Below are positions 9,832-19,499 of a stretch of DNA of 64,000 nucleotides, in pieces. The notes beneath the pieces were generated by a model. It saw only the letters and a list, made by a program, of their open reading frames with translations. It was not told the origin of the DNA and did no database searches. This stretch comes from an uncultured Pelagibacteraceae bacterium (GTDB taxonomy: Bacteria > Pseudomonadota > Alphaproteobacteria > Pelagibacterales > Pelagibacteraceae), in NCBI GenBank assembly GCA_902567495.1, contig CACFMO010000001.1:124001-188000 (forward strand), read 5' to 3'. How positions within the stretch are numbered: the first letter of the stretch is position 1; each line of letters opens with the position of its first letter. The position numbers were made by a program, and so were the translations under genes.

Positions 9832-10553
9832 TAATTAATAATATTTTTGAACTTTTTAATTGTCTTTTTTAGTCCTAAAAAAATTGACTCTCCGATTAAG
9901 AAATGACCAATGTTATATTCTTTAATACCTTTAATTTTTGATAATATTTTTGCTGACTCAAATGTTATACCATGGCCTGCATGAACATCTAATCCAATAA
10001 TATTTGCGTAATTAACAGCTTTTTTAAGTCTATTAAATTCATTAAAGGTGCTTTTTTTTTTATTTAATAAATTACAGAATTTACCTGTATGAATTTCAAC
10101 ACAATTTGCATTAATTTCTTTAGCAACTTTAATATCTGAAATATTCGGCTCAATAAATAAACTAGTTCTAATTTTTTTTGCCCTAAATTTCTTTAAAAAG
10201 TCTCTTATTAATTTTCTATTTTTTTTTAAATTTAACCCGCCTTCTGTAGTAATTTCTGATCTTTTTTCGGGAACTATGCAAATATAATTAGGTTTATGTC
10301 TTAATGAAATTTTTAACATTTCTTTTGTTGGCGCTAATTCTAAATTCAAGGGTATTTTTAATTTTTTATTAATTTCTAAAAAATCTTTATCTTTTATGTG
10401 TCTTCTATCTTCTCTTAAATGTATCGTTATAGAATCTGCCCCATATTTTTGAGCTATTAATGCTGCTCTTAACGGACTAGGATAAATTTCACCTCTAGCG
10501 TTTCTTACTGTAGCAACGTGATCTATATTCACGCCTAGTTTTACTTTTGACAT
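9831..10553 (-). CDS. pdxJ: Pyridoxine 5'-phosphate synthase PdxJ
   Basis: Condenses 1-deoxyxylulose 5-phosphate with 3-amino-2-oxopropyl phosphate to give pyridoxine 5'-phosphate. The 240 residues match the family length (E. coli 243) and show the N-terminal VNIDHVATVRNARG signature, a LHLRED-type segment (ITIHLREDRRHI), and the C-terminal DVHAGHGI and GHFLIGESIF segments of the TIM barrel. Junctions on both sides share stop/start bases, so it is coupled with pyrE upstream and argS downstream. In many relatives acpS follows pdxJ; here argS does. Confidence 0.96.
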   Translation of the reverse strand: MSKVKLGVNIDHVATVRNARGEIYPSPLRAALIAQKYGADSITIHLREDRRHIKDKDFLEINKKLKIPLNLELAPTKEMLKISLRHKPNYICIVPEKRSEITTEGGLNLKKNRKLIRDFLKKFRAKKIRTSLFIEPNISDIKVAKEINANCVEIHTGKFCNLLNKKKSTFNEFNRLKKAVNYANIIGLDVHAGHGITFESAKILSKIKGIKEYNIGHFLIGESIFLGLKKTIKKFKNIIN

Positions 10554-11134
10554 TAAAGATTTCTACTTCCAGGCTTAATGGCCTTTAATTTTTTTAAATT
10601 CTCAGGAATATTATCTGCTGTAAAAGTTGATATATCTAGTTTTATTTGAGAAACTATTTTTTTATTAATTTCACTCTTTCCACCTGTTCTATCTATTAAA
10701 CTTGCAAAACCAATAACTTCAGCTCCACATTTTTCAGCTAAGGATGAGCACTCTAAACTTGATTTGCCGGTAGTAATAACGTCCTCTACAACTAATATTT
10801 TGTGATTTCTATTTATTTCGAAACCTCTTCTTATTTGAAAATTGTTATTCACTCTTTCAACAAAGATTGTTTCAATATTTAAAATTCTTCCAATTTCGTA
10901 TCCAATAATAATTCCTCCTATTGCGGGCGAAAGGATTAAATTAAAATTTTGAAAATTTTCTCTTATCTTTTCTGATAAAGAAATGCAAAATTCTTTAGAT
11001 TTGTCTGGTTTGCTTAATAATTTTGCACATTGTACATATTTGTCACTATGAAGTCCTGATGAAAGAATAAAGTGCCCTTCAATTAGAGCTTTAGTTTCTT
11101 TTAAAATTTTCAAGGACTCTTTGAATGAAAGCAT
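10553..11134 (-). CDS. pyrE: Orotate phosphoribosyltransferase
   Basis: Transfers phosphoribose from PRPP to orotate in pyrimidine synthesis. The 193-residue protein has the N-terminal ALIEGHFILSSGLHSDKY segment and the PRPP-binding loop ILVVEDVITTGKSS near 115-128. No later in-frame Met precedes the conserved GHF-SSGLHS block, so ATG 11132-11134 is the likely start even though it overlaps the upstream spoT-type gene by 44 bases, an unusually long overlap for this region. Confidence 0.95.
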   Translation of the reverse strand: MLSFKESLKILKETKALIEGHFILSSGLHSDKYVQCAKLLSKPDKSKEFCISLSEKIRENFQNFNLILSPAIGGIIIGYEIGRILNIETIFVERVNNNFQIRRGFEINRNHKILVVEDVITTGKSSLECSSLAEKCGAEVIGFASLIDRTGGKSEINKKIVSQIKLDISTFTADNIPENLKKLKAIKPGSRNL

Positions 11135-12836
11135 ACTTTTTCTTTTTATGACGTATTACTTTAAATTTAAGCTTCTCTTGTTTAAGTTGACTTATTAAGT
11201 TTGTAAAGTCTTTTAAATCTTTTATTTGAATATCAAATAGAAATGTTAGGTATTCTTCACCTCTATTTGTTAATTCAATATTTATAATATTTGCATTATT
11301 TACACCAATTAAAGTACTCACCTTACCTAAGATACCCGGCTTGTGTGGTAGGTCGATAGATAAAGTTGAACTATACTCCTTCGATTTGGCCTCTTTATCA
11401 AGAAATCTACCTTGCCAATGTTTTCTAATAGATGCTCTAGCTTTTCCGGTTTTGCTTGAAGATAACCAATGCAAAGATGGAGAAACTTTTTTTGAAGTAA
11501 TAATTTTTATCATATCACCATTTTTAAGTGATGACTGTAATGGAGATTCTTTTCCATTAATTTCGCAGCTTACAGCTGTATCCCCTATATTAGTGTGAAC
11601 TGCGTATGCAAAATCTATTGGGGTAGCATCTTTAGGTAATTTTATAACAGCACCTTTCGGTGTAAAACAAAATACGTTATCTTGAAACATTTGTAACTTG
11701 GTAAATTCAAAGTAATGTTCTGGACTACCACCTGTTTCTATTATTTCAACTAAGTCTCTTAACCAATCATATTCCTTCCAGGATATTTCAGAAAATTTTT
11801 CAGAAGACTTGTATCTCCAATGAGAAGCTATACCTCTTTCCGCAAATTCATGCATTGGTTTTGTTCTAATTTGTATTTCTATTCTTTTTTTCATTGGACC
11901 AATTACCGAGGTATGAATTGACTTGTATTGATTTATTTTAGGCGTTGATATGTAATCTTTGAATTTACCAGGTATCGCTGAATATTCATTGTGAAAAACA
12001 CCTAAAGTTATGTAGCAGTCATTTATATTTTTAACTATTACTCTAAAACCTACGATATCCGTTAATTGTTCTAAAGAAATTCTTTTAGAATGCATTTTTC
12101 TCCAAATTGAAAAAGGAGTTTTTTCTCTACCAGTTATTTCAGCTTCAATTTTATTTTGTATAAGAAGTTTATTTAACTCATCATAAACGTTTTTAATAAT
12201 ATCCTCTCTTTTATCTTTTATAAATGTTAATCTATCTAATATTAAGTTCCGCGCATCAGGATTTAAGATAGAAAAAGATAAATCTTCAAGTTCATCTCTT
12301 ATTATATTCATGCCCATACGATCTGCTAACGGAGCATAAATTTCCATTGTTTCTTTGGCTTTTCTAATTTTTTTATCATTATTTGGAACATAATTGATTG
12401 TTCTCATATTATGTAATCTGTCTGCTAATTTTACTAACAAAACTCTTATATCTTTTGATGTAGCTAAAATTAGTTTTCTTAAATTTTCAGCTTTAGAATT
12501 TTCCACAGCCTTTTCTTCAAGTGCAGAAATTTTTGTAACACCATCTACTAAATCAGCTACTTCTTTACCAAACTCTTTTTTAACAGTTTCATAAGTAGCT
12601 TTTGTATCCTCGACAGTATCGTGGAGTAAGCCGGTTGCAATTGTTGCGCTATCTAATTTTAACTCTGTCAGAATATTGGCAACAGCAACAGGATGACTGA
12701 TGTATGGGATACCCTCGTCTCTTTTCTGATTTTTATGCGCCTCTAGTGCAAATGTATAAGCTTTATTTAAGGCTTCGGGGTTTAAAAATCTATTATATGA
12801 TTTTACTTTTTTAATAAGCTCTTCGTTATTCAACAT
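11091..12836 (-). CDS. spoT: Bifunctional (p)ppGpp synthetase/hydrolase (RelA/SpoT family)
   Basis: Makes and destroys the stringent-response alarmone (p)ppGpp. Domains in order: HD hydrolase (1-180) with intact HDTVED at 72-77; synthetase (215-340) with IVGFRV at 261-266, YKSIHT at 304-309 and EIQIRT near 320; TGS (388-448); and an ACT domain (490-560). At 581 residues it is over 100 shorter than typical long RSH enzymes (about 700-750): the helical and zinc-finger parts between TGS and ACT are almost missing. Both catalytic halves look intact. It overlaps folK by 11 bases and pyrE by 44. Confidence 0.94.
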   Translation of the reverse strand: MLNNEELIKKVKSYNRFLNPEALNKAYTFALEAHKNQKRDEGIPYISHPVAVANILTELKLDSATIATGLLHDTVEDTKATYETVKKEFGKEVADLVDGVTKISALEEKAVENSKAENLRKLILATSKDIRVLLVKLADRLHNMRTINYVPNNDKKIRKAKETMEIYAPLADRMGMNIIRDELEDLSFSILNPDARNLILDRLTFIKDKREDIIKNVYDELNKLLIQNKIEAEITGREKTPFSIWRKMHSKRISLEQLTDIVGFRVIVKNINDCYITLGVFHNEYSAIPGKFKDYISTPKINQYKSIHTSVIGPMKKRIEIQIRTKPMHEFAERGIASHWRYKSSEKFSEISWKEYDWLRDLVEIIETGGSPEHYFEFTKLQMFQDNVFCFTPKGAVIKLPKDATPIDFAYAVHTNIGDTAVSCEINGKESPLQSSLKNGDMIKIITSKKVSPSLHWLSSSKTGKARASIRKHWQGRFLDKEAKSKEYSSTLSIDLPHKPGILGKVSTLIGVNNANIINIELTNRGEEYLTFLFDIQIKDLKDFTNLISQLKQEKLKFKVIRHKKKKYAFIQRVLENFKRN

Positions 12837-13356
12837 AATTAATTATATCACTTTGAGATAACTTTGTAATGTTATTATTTTTACCTTTTAAATTATTTAT
12901 TAAATGATCAATTGGTTCTTTGGTTAAAGGATGCGACCAATAGGGGCAGATTTCCTTTAATGGCAATAAAACAAAATCTCTTTCTGTAATAGATATATGA
13001 GGTATTTTTAATTGTATTTCTTCAACTTTTAAATTCATCGACTCATTTTTATAATCGATAATATCGATGTCACAAGTTCGTGGATCATTTTTATTTTTTC
13101 TCTCTCTTTCTAGATCATGCTCAATTTTTAGTAAGATTTTCATTAAATCAATCGGTTTTAATGATGTACTAACTTCGATAACAATATTTATGAATTTTGG
13201 ATATTTTGGATTTGGAAATGAAGTTGATTCATAGAAACTAGACTTTTTAATAACTTTGATATTATTTTTTTCAATTAGTGAAATTGCTAAATTAATATTC
13301 TTAAATCTGTTACCAAAACTTGATTGTAAATTTGAACCAATACCTAAAAAAATCAT
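12826..13356 (-). CDS. folK: 2-amino-4-hydroxy-6-hydroxymethyldihydropteridine pyrophosphokinase (HPPK)
   Basis: Pyrophosphorylates hydroxymethyl-dihydropterin in folate synthesis. The 176-residue protein starts IFLGIGSNL, contains YESTSFPNP and carries the signature NKNDPRTCDIDIIDY with the metal-binding Asp pair, followed by IPHISITERDFVLLPL. It is coupled to smpB (one shared base) and to the spoT-type gene. In several alphaproteobacteria rpoZ lies here; it does not in this window. Confidence 0.93.
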   Translation of the reverse strand: MIFLGIGSNLQSSFGNRFKNINLAISLIEKNNIKVIKKSSFYESTSFPNPKYPKFINIVIEVSTSLKPIDLMKILLKIEHDLERERKNKNDPRTCDIDIIDYKNESMNLKVEEIQLKIPHISITERDFVLLPLKEICPYWSHPLTKEPIDHLINNLKGKNNNITKLSQSDIINYVE

Positions 13357-13826
13357 TACTTATTCTTACTTAATATTCTCGCTTGTTCTCTTTCCCAACT
13401 TTTTTTCTTTTTAACATTTCGTTTATCATAAAGTTTTTTTCCTTTGGCAACTGCTAATTCGACTTTCGCTTTCCCTTTTTTGAAATATAATTTTGTTGGG
13501 ACTATAGTTAAACCGTCCCTATTAATTTTACCAATTACTTTATTTATCTCTTTTTTGTTGAGTAAAAGTTTTCTCATGTCTCTTGGATTATGGTTGTTAT
13601 AACTTGACTGTTTATACAAAGGAATATGTGAATTAATTAAATAAATTTCGCCGTTATTATCATTTGCATAAGCATCTGTAATATTTCCTTTTCCATCTCT
13701 TAATGCTTTTACTTCTGAACCTTTAAGTACTATACCTGCTTCAAAAAACTCTTCAAAAAAATAGTTAAAACTTGCTTTTCTATTATTGCAAACAATTTTA
13801 ATTCCAGTATTTTTATTAACTTTCAT
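13356..13826 (-). CDS. smpB: SsrA-binding protein SmpB
   Basis: Binds tmRNA and brings it to stalled ribosomes for trans-translation. The 156-residue protein has the family core ([20 protein letters not shown], then [19 protein letters not shown]) and the basic C-terminal tail ([15 protein letters not shown]) that enters the ribosomal A site. The gene shares bases with dapA and folK at its ends. No ssrA gene was recognised in this window. Confidence 0.96.
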   Translation of the reverse strand: MKVNKNTGIKIVCNNRKASFNYFFEEFFEAGIVLKGSEVKALRDGKGNITDAYANDNNGEIYLINSHIPLYKQSSYNNHNPRDMRKLLLNKKEINKVIGKINRDGLTIVPTKLYFKKGKAKVELAVAKGKKLYDKRNVKKKKSWEREQARILSKNK

Positions 13827-14710
13827 TAAAGAAGTTCTGCGATTTTGAGTGCCTTCTGTACTTCCTTCTTGGTTTTTTCTGTTACTTTTACCAAAGGTAA
13901 TCTAACTTCCTCTGAAGATAAATTTAATAAGCTCGCTGCGTACTTTACAGGACTAGGGTTACTTTCAATAAATAAAGATTTGTGTAATGGCATTAGTTTT
14001 TCATTTATTTCTTTTGCCTTTGCAATCAAATTACTATTATTTTTACTCAAAGAAGCATTTTGAAAATCTGAACAAAGTTTAGGTGCAACATTTGCTGTCA
14101 CACTTATACATCCAACACCTCCTCTTAAATTAAATTCTAGAGCTGTTCCATCTTCTCCAGAAAGCTGGATAAATTCAGGTCCCATTTTTTTTAATTGTTT
14201 ATCAACTCTATTTAAATCAGCTGTAGCATCTTTAACACCAGCTATATTTTTTAGTTCAAAGAGTCTTGCCATTGTATCGACTGACATGTCTACAACTGAT
14301 CTTGGAGGAATATTATAAATAATGATTGGAATTCCAACTTTGTCGTTGATAGCCTTATAGTGTTGGTATAAACCTTCTTGTGTTGGTTTGTTATAATATG
14401 GAGTTACAACTAAAAGAGCGTTAGCTCCTGTTTTCTCAGCGTGTATAGAAAGTTCTATTGCTTCAGTTGTTGAGTTAGATCCTGTTCCTGCAATAACAGG
14501 AATTTTACCATTGGTTTCTTTAACTGCTATTTCGATAACTTTTTTATGTTCATCATGATCTAGTGTAGGCGACTCGCCAGTTGTACCGGCTGGTACAACT
14601 CCATTTGTTCCATTTTTAATATGATGATGTATTAAAGACGCGTATTTATCTTGGTCTAAAACATTGTTTTTAAATGGTGTAATTAAAGCTACGATTGAAC
14701 CTTTAAACAT
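13826..14710 (-). CDS. dapA: 4-hydroxy-tetrahydrodipicolinate synthase
   Basis: Condenses pyruvate with aspartate semialdehyde, the first step specific to lysine and diaminopimelate. The 294-residue TIM-barrel protein has [12 protein letters not shown] near residue 40, [12 protein letters not shown] with the conserved Tyr, and [12 protein letters not shown] with the Schiff-base Lys. Length is standard. It is the first gene of the long minus-strand run and is divergent from the transglycosylase gene with only 39 bases between them. Confidence 0.97.
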   Translation of the reverse strand: MFKGSIVALITPFKNNVLDQDKYASLIHHHIKNGTNGVVPAGTTGESPTLDHDEHKKVIEIAVKETNGKIPVIAGTGSNSTTEAIELSIHAEKTGANALLVVTPYYNKPTQEGLYQHYKAINDKVGIPIIIYNIPPRSVVDMSVDTMARLFELKNIAGVKDATADLNRVDKQLKKMGPEFIQLSGEDGTALEFNLRGGVGCISVTANVAPKLCSDFQNASLSKNNSNLIAKAKEINEKLMPLHKSLFIESNPSPVKYAASLLNLSSEEVRLPLVKVTEKTKKEVQKALKIAELL

Positions 14711-14749
14711 ATTTATTTATATAGTATTAAACTAAATTCTCATAACTTT

Positions 14750-17071
14750 ATGCTTAAACATTTAATTAGTCTAGTTTTTTTATTCTTCAGTTTATCATAT
14801 TTACCTGCTCTATCTGATACTAATTTAAAACTTCTTCCTAAATCTAAACCCACAATATCGGCAGTTAAAAATGAAAAAAAGATAAGTGTAATATTGCCTA
14901 AAAAAAAACCAAATATTAAAATAAATAAAATCTCAGTTAAGAAACAATTATTGCCAAAAGAAAAGCCTCAAGTAGTCAATAACAAAAAAAAGTTAGCTAA
15001 ACAAGAAATTAAAAATATTGAAATACCAATAAAAAGCAAAGAAAACGAAAAAACTAATTTAGCGCAAAAAGAAAAAATAATTTCCAAAACAATAAGTAAT
15101 GAATTTATTTTACCAGCAAAAAAACCTGTAACATATCAAAAGAAAATTACAAAAGTTGCTGAAAGTTCAAATATTTTATCAAAAAAAGATTATGATTATG
15201 CAAAACAAATATTTGATAATATAACTCAAAAAAAATGGAGCACAGCATTTAATCTTACTAAAAGAGTTAAAAATAAAGATTTTAAAAATTTAGTAACTTG
15301 GATTTACCTTAAAGAAAAAACTAATAAGTCAAGTTTTGATGAATATATAAACTTTATTGATAAGAACCCAGACTATCCAAGAATAAATAGGTTAAAATAT
15401 CTTGCTGAACATAAAATAAATTTAAAAACCACTAGTCCTAATACAGTTATTGGTTGGTTTGTCTCAAATCCTCCACTTAGTGGATTTGGTAAAATTAAAT
15501 TAGGAGAAGCGTACATATTAAAGGGGAATATTTCTGAAGGGTCTGAACTGATCAAGGAAGGTTGGATTACAGCATCTTTAAGCTCTAAAGATCTAAGATA
15601 TCTTAATAAAAAATACAAAAAAATTTTAAATTCATCTGATCATATTAAAAGAGCTGAGTATATGGCGTGGGAGTATAAAAGATGGGATTTAAAAAGAATT
15701 TTAAGATATTTACCTCAAGATCACAGAGCACTTTATAATGCTAGACAAATTGTAATGAGCAGTTCTTACGGGGTCGATAAAGCTATAGCTGATGTTCCGG
15801 CCAGGTTTAAAAATGATATGGGGTTAAATTACGACAGATTAAAATGGAGGAGGAGAAGAGGAAGGTTAGACTCATCTTTGGAAATTATAAATAAAATTCC
15901 TAATAATGAGACAGCTCTGATAAAACCTGAGTTATGGTGGAAAGAGAGATCTATAATATCAAGATCTTTAATTTACAAAAAAAGATATCAAGAGGCATAC
16001 GAAGTTGCAAAAAACCATTCTATGAGTGAGGGACCGGATTATGCCGAAGCAGAGTGGATGTCTGGATGGATATCTTTAAGTTTTTTAAATGATCCATATA
16101 TGGCTCTTCAACATTTTAAAAAATTTTATGATAATGTAGGTTACCCAATTAGTTTAGCTAGAGGAGCATACTGGATTGGGGAAACATATGAAAAAATGGG
16201 AAATGAAAAGTTAGCTACAAAATTTTATGAGGAAGGCTCAAGATTTTTAACAACTTATTACGGTCAATTATCTTTTCAAAAAATCAAACCTTTTGAGAAC
16301 TTTGAATTAGTCGATGACTCTAAATACTCTAAGGAATTTGAAAAAGAATTTAATGAAAATCCACTTACTAAACATGTAATTCTTTTACATGAGCTTAAAA
16401 AAACTAAATACAGCAAAGATATAATAAAACATCTTGCTGAATTAAATATAGAAAAAGGAAGTGAGGTTCTAGCTGCAAAACTTGCTACAAATGTTGGAAG
16501 ATATGACTATTCCATTCAAGTATCTAAAAAAGCATCTTATGAAAAAAGATTTTATAACAAATTTAACTATCCGATAATAAGTACTCCTAGAATTCTTAAG
16601 GGAAAATCAATGCCATCACAAGAAATAATCTTAGCAATCACAAGACAGGAAAGTGAATTTGATCCAAAAGCAAATAGTTATGCAGGTGCAAAGGGTATGA
16701 TGCAATTAATGACTTATACGGCTAAGCTAGTAGCAAAGCAAATGGATGTGACTTACAGTAAAAGAAAATTAACTTCTGATCCTGAATATAATATCAGTCT
16801 TGGAACTTATTATTTTAATTCTCTATTAAATGATTATGCAGAGGTATATCCATTTGCTATAGCCGCATATAATGCGGGGCCTAAAAGAGTAAAGCAATGG
16901 CGAAGGCTAAATGGTGATCCAAGCAAAAATAAAATTGATTATGTTAATTGGATAGAACTAATAAAATTTGAAGAAACAAGAAATTATGTTCAGAGAGTAT
17001 TGGAAAATATGAATGTATACAAATATATGCTTAGTCAAAAACCTGTAAAGCTAGAAAAGTTTTTTAATTAA
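14750..17071 (+). CDS. slt: Soluble lytic murein transglycosylase (Slt70-like)
   Basis: Cleaves peptidoglycan with 1,6-anhydro product formation in the periplasm. The 773-residue protein has an N-terminal signal peptide (hydrophobic 4-22), a Lys/Pro-rich low-complexity linker (about 25-145) with repeated KPK-type motifs, a long helical superhelix region, and a C-terminal SLT domain with the catalytic Glu in ITRQESEFDP and the GAKGMMQLM and AIAAYNAGPKRV segments. The basic linker is longer than in E. coli Slt70 (645 residues). Its stop is one base from the 3' end of tRNA-Ser on the other strand. Confidence 0.94.
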   Translation: MLKHLISLVFLFFSLSYLPALSDTNLKLLPKSKPTISAVKNEKKISVILPKKKPNIKINKISVKKQLLPKEKPQVVNNKKKLAKQEIKNIEIPIKSKENEKTNLAQKEKIISKTISNEFILPAKKPVTYQKKITKVAESSNILSKKDYDYAKQIFDNITQKKWSTAFNLTKRVKNKDFKNLVTWIYLKEKTNKSSFDEYINFIDKNPDYPRINRLKYLAEHKINLKTTSPNTVIGWFVSNPPLSGFGKIKLGEAYILKGNISEGSELIKEGWITASLSSKDLRYLNKKYKKILNSSDHIKRAEYMAWEYKRWDLKRILRYLPQDHRALYNARQIVMSSSYGVDKAIADVPARFKNDMGLNYDRLKWRRRRGRLDSSLEIINKIPNNETALIKPELWWKERSIISRSLIYKKRYQEAYEVAKNHSMSEGPDYAEAEWMSGWISLSFLNDPYMALQHFKKFYDNVGYPISLARGAYWIGETYEKMGNEKLATKFYEEGSRFLTTYYGQLSFQKIKPFENFELVDDSKYSKEFEKEFNENPLTKHVILLHELKKTKYSKDIIKHLAELNIEKGSEVLAAKLATNVGRYDYSIQVSKKASYEKRFYNKFNYPIISTPRILKGKSMPSQEIILAITRQESEFDPKANSYAGAKGMMQLMTYTAKLVAKQMDVTYSKRKLTSDPEYNISLGTYYFNSLLNDYAEVYPFAIAAYNAGPKRVKQWRRLNGDPSKNKIDYVNWIELIKFEETRNYVQRVLENMNVYKYMLSQKPVKLEKFFN

Positions 17072-17072
17072 A

Positions 17073-17165
17073 TGGCGGTGAGGGCGAGATTCGAACTCGC
17101 GGTAGGTTATTACACCTACGGAAGTTTAGCAAACTCCTGGTTTAAACCAGCTCACCCACCTCACC
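17073..17165 (-). tRNA. tRNA-Ser(GCU)
   Basis: Read on the minus strand it folds into a class II tRNA: acceptor stem GGTGAGG/CCTCACC, a D arm with GCTGGTT, an anticodon stem GGAGT/ACTTC (one G-U pair) with loop TTGCTAA giving anticodon GCU, a long variable arm (CCGTAGG..CCTACCG), a T arm GCGAG-TTCGAAT-CTCGC, and an encoded CCA end (17073-17075). Reads AGC and AGU serine codons. It is the only gene between slt and the MATE gene. Confidence 0.97.
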
Positions 17166-17212
17166 AAAGATTAGTTTTATATATTATTATTAGATAGAAA
17201 AAAACTATTAAT

Positions 17213-18586
17213 TTAAAAAACAAAAAAGACTTTTTTTTGCTCTTTAAAAGTTTTAATCATTAGAGCTCTGGAAAGAAATAGAATAAAAAACCCAAAAACC
17301 CAGTTCATTAAAAGTATTCCATAAAATATTTCATTAAAATAACCATTATAAATATTAAGAATTACCCAAACGATTGCGAGAGGTAATATAACCATTCTAA
17401 ATAAATTAGAATAGAATATGAAATGGGTTTTTTTAAGTGCTGTAAACAAAGCGTGGGAAATAAAAAAAACTGGGTATATTGGTCCAATAAAAGCAGCGAT
17501 CTTTAAATAGCTAGATCCAAATTTAATTACCTCTAAGTCGTTTGTGAACAAACTGACTATAAATTCTGAAAATAAAAAAATTATAATACCTGAAATACAC
17601 ATTATAATGCATCCTATTATTACAGCTTTGTTGTAAACATCTCTTACCCTATCATATCTCCTTGCTCCAAAATTTTGTCCTGCTATCGTGATTACTGCTG
17701 TATTTAAACCTATAACAGGAAGAGTAAATATATGCTCAAATCTTATGGCAGCACCATAGCCTGCAATCGCACTGTCTCCGAAGATACTAATAAAAGAAAG
17801 CAAAATATAACTACCGACGGCAACTAAAAAAAGTGCAAAAGTTATTGGCATACACTGATTAAAGATGTTTATAAAAAAATTTTTTCTTATTAGAAAATTT
17901 TCAGTTTTAAAAACGATTTTTAAGACAGTTTTATTAACTTTGTAAAATAAATAAATACAAGCACAAAACTGAATTAATATCGTTGAAATTGCAAGACCAG
18001 CGATACCTAAAGCCGGTATAAATAAAAATCCGAAAATAAATATTGGATTAAGTATTATATTTGCAAATAAACCCACGATTAGAACGTTTCTATATGTTTT
18101 GGTATCTCCTTGTGCATATAGAACTGCATTTAAGGATGTAAGTATAAGAAAAAATAAAGTTCCATAAAATATTATGTCAGTATATTCTTTGGCTAAGGCA
18201 ATGCTATCTGTTGAACTTCCCATAAATTTCAAAATTTCATATGAAAAAAATATACCTAAGAAAGTTAAAACTATTGATAATAGAACTGAATATATAAGAG
18301 TGTGATAAGTGTAAATTAACGCAGCAAATCTATTTCTTTGTCCTAATGAATTTGAGATTAAAGAATTACAACCAGCCACTATTCCAATTCCGGCAGAAAT
18401 AATTAAAAAATAAAGTGGAAAAGATTTTGCTAATGCTGCCAAAGCATCTGAAGAAATTCGTCCAGCAAAAAATGTATCTACTATGTTAAAAAGAGTTTGG
18501 AACAAACTTCCCGTACTAGCAGGGATTGCTATTTTTTTTAGAAGTTGAATGATAGGTTTTGAGGTTATGTTTGAACTATTTTCCAA
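17213..18586 (-). CDS. MATE-family multidrug/toxin exporter
   Basis: A 457-residue membrane protein with about 12 hydrophobic helices. It begins with PIIQLLKKIAIPASTGSLF, then NIVDTFFAGRI, typical of MATE cation-coupled exporters that expel drugs or metabolites. No Met precedes this block; the start is a TTG (18584-18586) preceded by GAGG five bases upstream, which supports it. It lies 7 bases after trhO. The substrate cannot be inferred. Confidence 0.9.
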   Translation of the reverse strand: MENSSNITSKPIIQLLKKIAIPASTGSLFQTLFNIVDTFFAGRISSDALAALAKSFPLYFLIISAGIGIVAGCNSLISNSLGQRNRFAALIYTYHTLIYSVLLSIVLTFLGIFFSYEILKFMGSSTDSIALAKEYTDIIFYGTLFFLILTSLNAVLYAQGDTKTYRNVLIVGLFANIILNPIFIFGFLFIPALGIAGLAISTILIQFCACIYLFYKVNKTVLKIVFKTENFLIRKNFFINIFNQCMPITFALFLVAVGSYILLSFISIFGDSAIAGYGAAIRFEHIFTLPVIGLNTAVITIAGQNFGARRYDRVRDVYNKAVIIGCIIMCISGIIIFLFSEFIVSLFTNDLEVIKFGSSYLKIAAFIGPIYPVFFISHALFTALKKTHFIFYSNLFRMVILPLAIVWVILNIYNGYFNEIFYGILLMNWVFGFFILFLSRALMIKTFKEQKKVFFVF

Positions 18587-18593
18587 TTGAACC

Positions 18594-19499
18594 TCAATAA
18601 TATTCTTTTTTAAAGAAATACTTTTTCCCCATTTTTTTTGCTAACAAGATCTGTTTTTGCCTCATTGCAAATCTTTCTTTTTGAGAAATAGATAATTTAT
18701 CATAGCATTTTGGGCACGATATACCTGTTTGATAATTTTTTGATTTTTTTTCATCTTTAGATACAGGTTTTCTACAGCCACTACAAATAATATATGTTCC
18801 AAGTTCTAGCTTATGTTTTAAAGAAACTCTATTGTCAAAAACGTAACACTCTCCATTCCATAAACTTGATTTAACGTTAATGTTTTTTAAATAGTTAATT
18901 ATTCCACCTTTAAGTTGATAAACTTTCTTAAACCCTTTTTTGACCAAAAAATTAGTCGCTTTTTCACATCTTATACCTCCGGTACAAAACATAGCTATTG
19001 GTTTTTTTTTACTAATTTTTTTTAAATAATTGGGAAAATCTCTAAAATTATTAATATTAGGGTTTTCTGCACCTTTAAAGGTTCCCATATTAAATTCGAA
19101 AGGTTTTCTAGCATCTATTATTTTAATATTACTTTTCTTTAAAAACGAATTCCATTTATTGGGTTCTATATAAGTTTTTTTTTTATTAATTTTAGATAAT
19201 TTTATTCCAATAGGAACAACCTCCTTTTTAATTTTAATCTTTGATTTGTGAAAAGGTTGGAACACACATGTAGATGAATTGTGGGAGTCAAAATTTTTAA
19301 AATTATAAAATTTCTTTATTCTAATTATAATTTTTAAAATATCTTTTTTCTCTCCTGAAATTATTCCGTTTAAACCTTCGGTAGAAATAATGATTGAACC
19401 TCTTACTGAATTCATTTTTAAAATACTATTAAATTCTTCTTTAAAAGATAAAAGACGCGTTAATTTTTTAAACTTATAAAAACCAAAAATATAAAACAT
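18594..19499 (-). CDS. trhO: tRNA uridine(34) hydroxylase TrhO (rhodanese-like)
   Basis: TrhO makes 5-hydroxyuridine at tRNA position 34. The 301-residue protein has an N-terminal acylphosphatase-like domain, a rhodanese domain with the active-site loop MFCTGGIRCEKA, and a C-terminal Cys-rich region (CSGCRKPV ... CPKCYDKL) that looks zinc-binding. This matches the YceA/TrhO family. It lies one base after the methyltransferase gene stop on the same strand. Confidence 0.9.
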   Translation of the reverse strand: MFYIFGFYKFKKLTRLLSFKEEFNSILKMNSVRGSIIISTEGLNGIISGEKKDILKIIIRIKKFYNFKNFDSHNSSTCVFQPFHKSKIKIKKEVVPIGIKLSKINKKKTYIEPNKWNSFLKKSNIKIIDARKPFEFNMGTFKGAENPNINNFRDFPNYLKKISKKKPIAMFCTGGIRCEKATNFLVKKGFKKVYQLKGGIINYLKNINVKSSLWNGECYVFDNRVSLKHKLELGTYIICSGCRKPVSKDEKKSKNYQTGISCPKCYDKLSISQKERFAMRQKQILLAKKMGKKYFFKKEYY

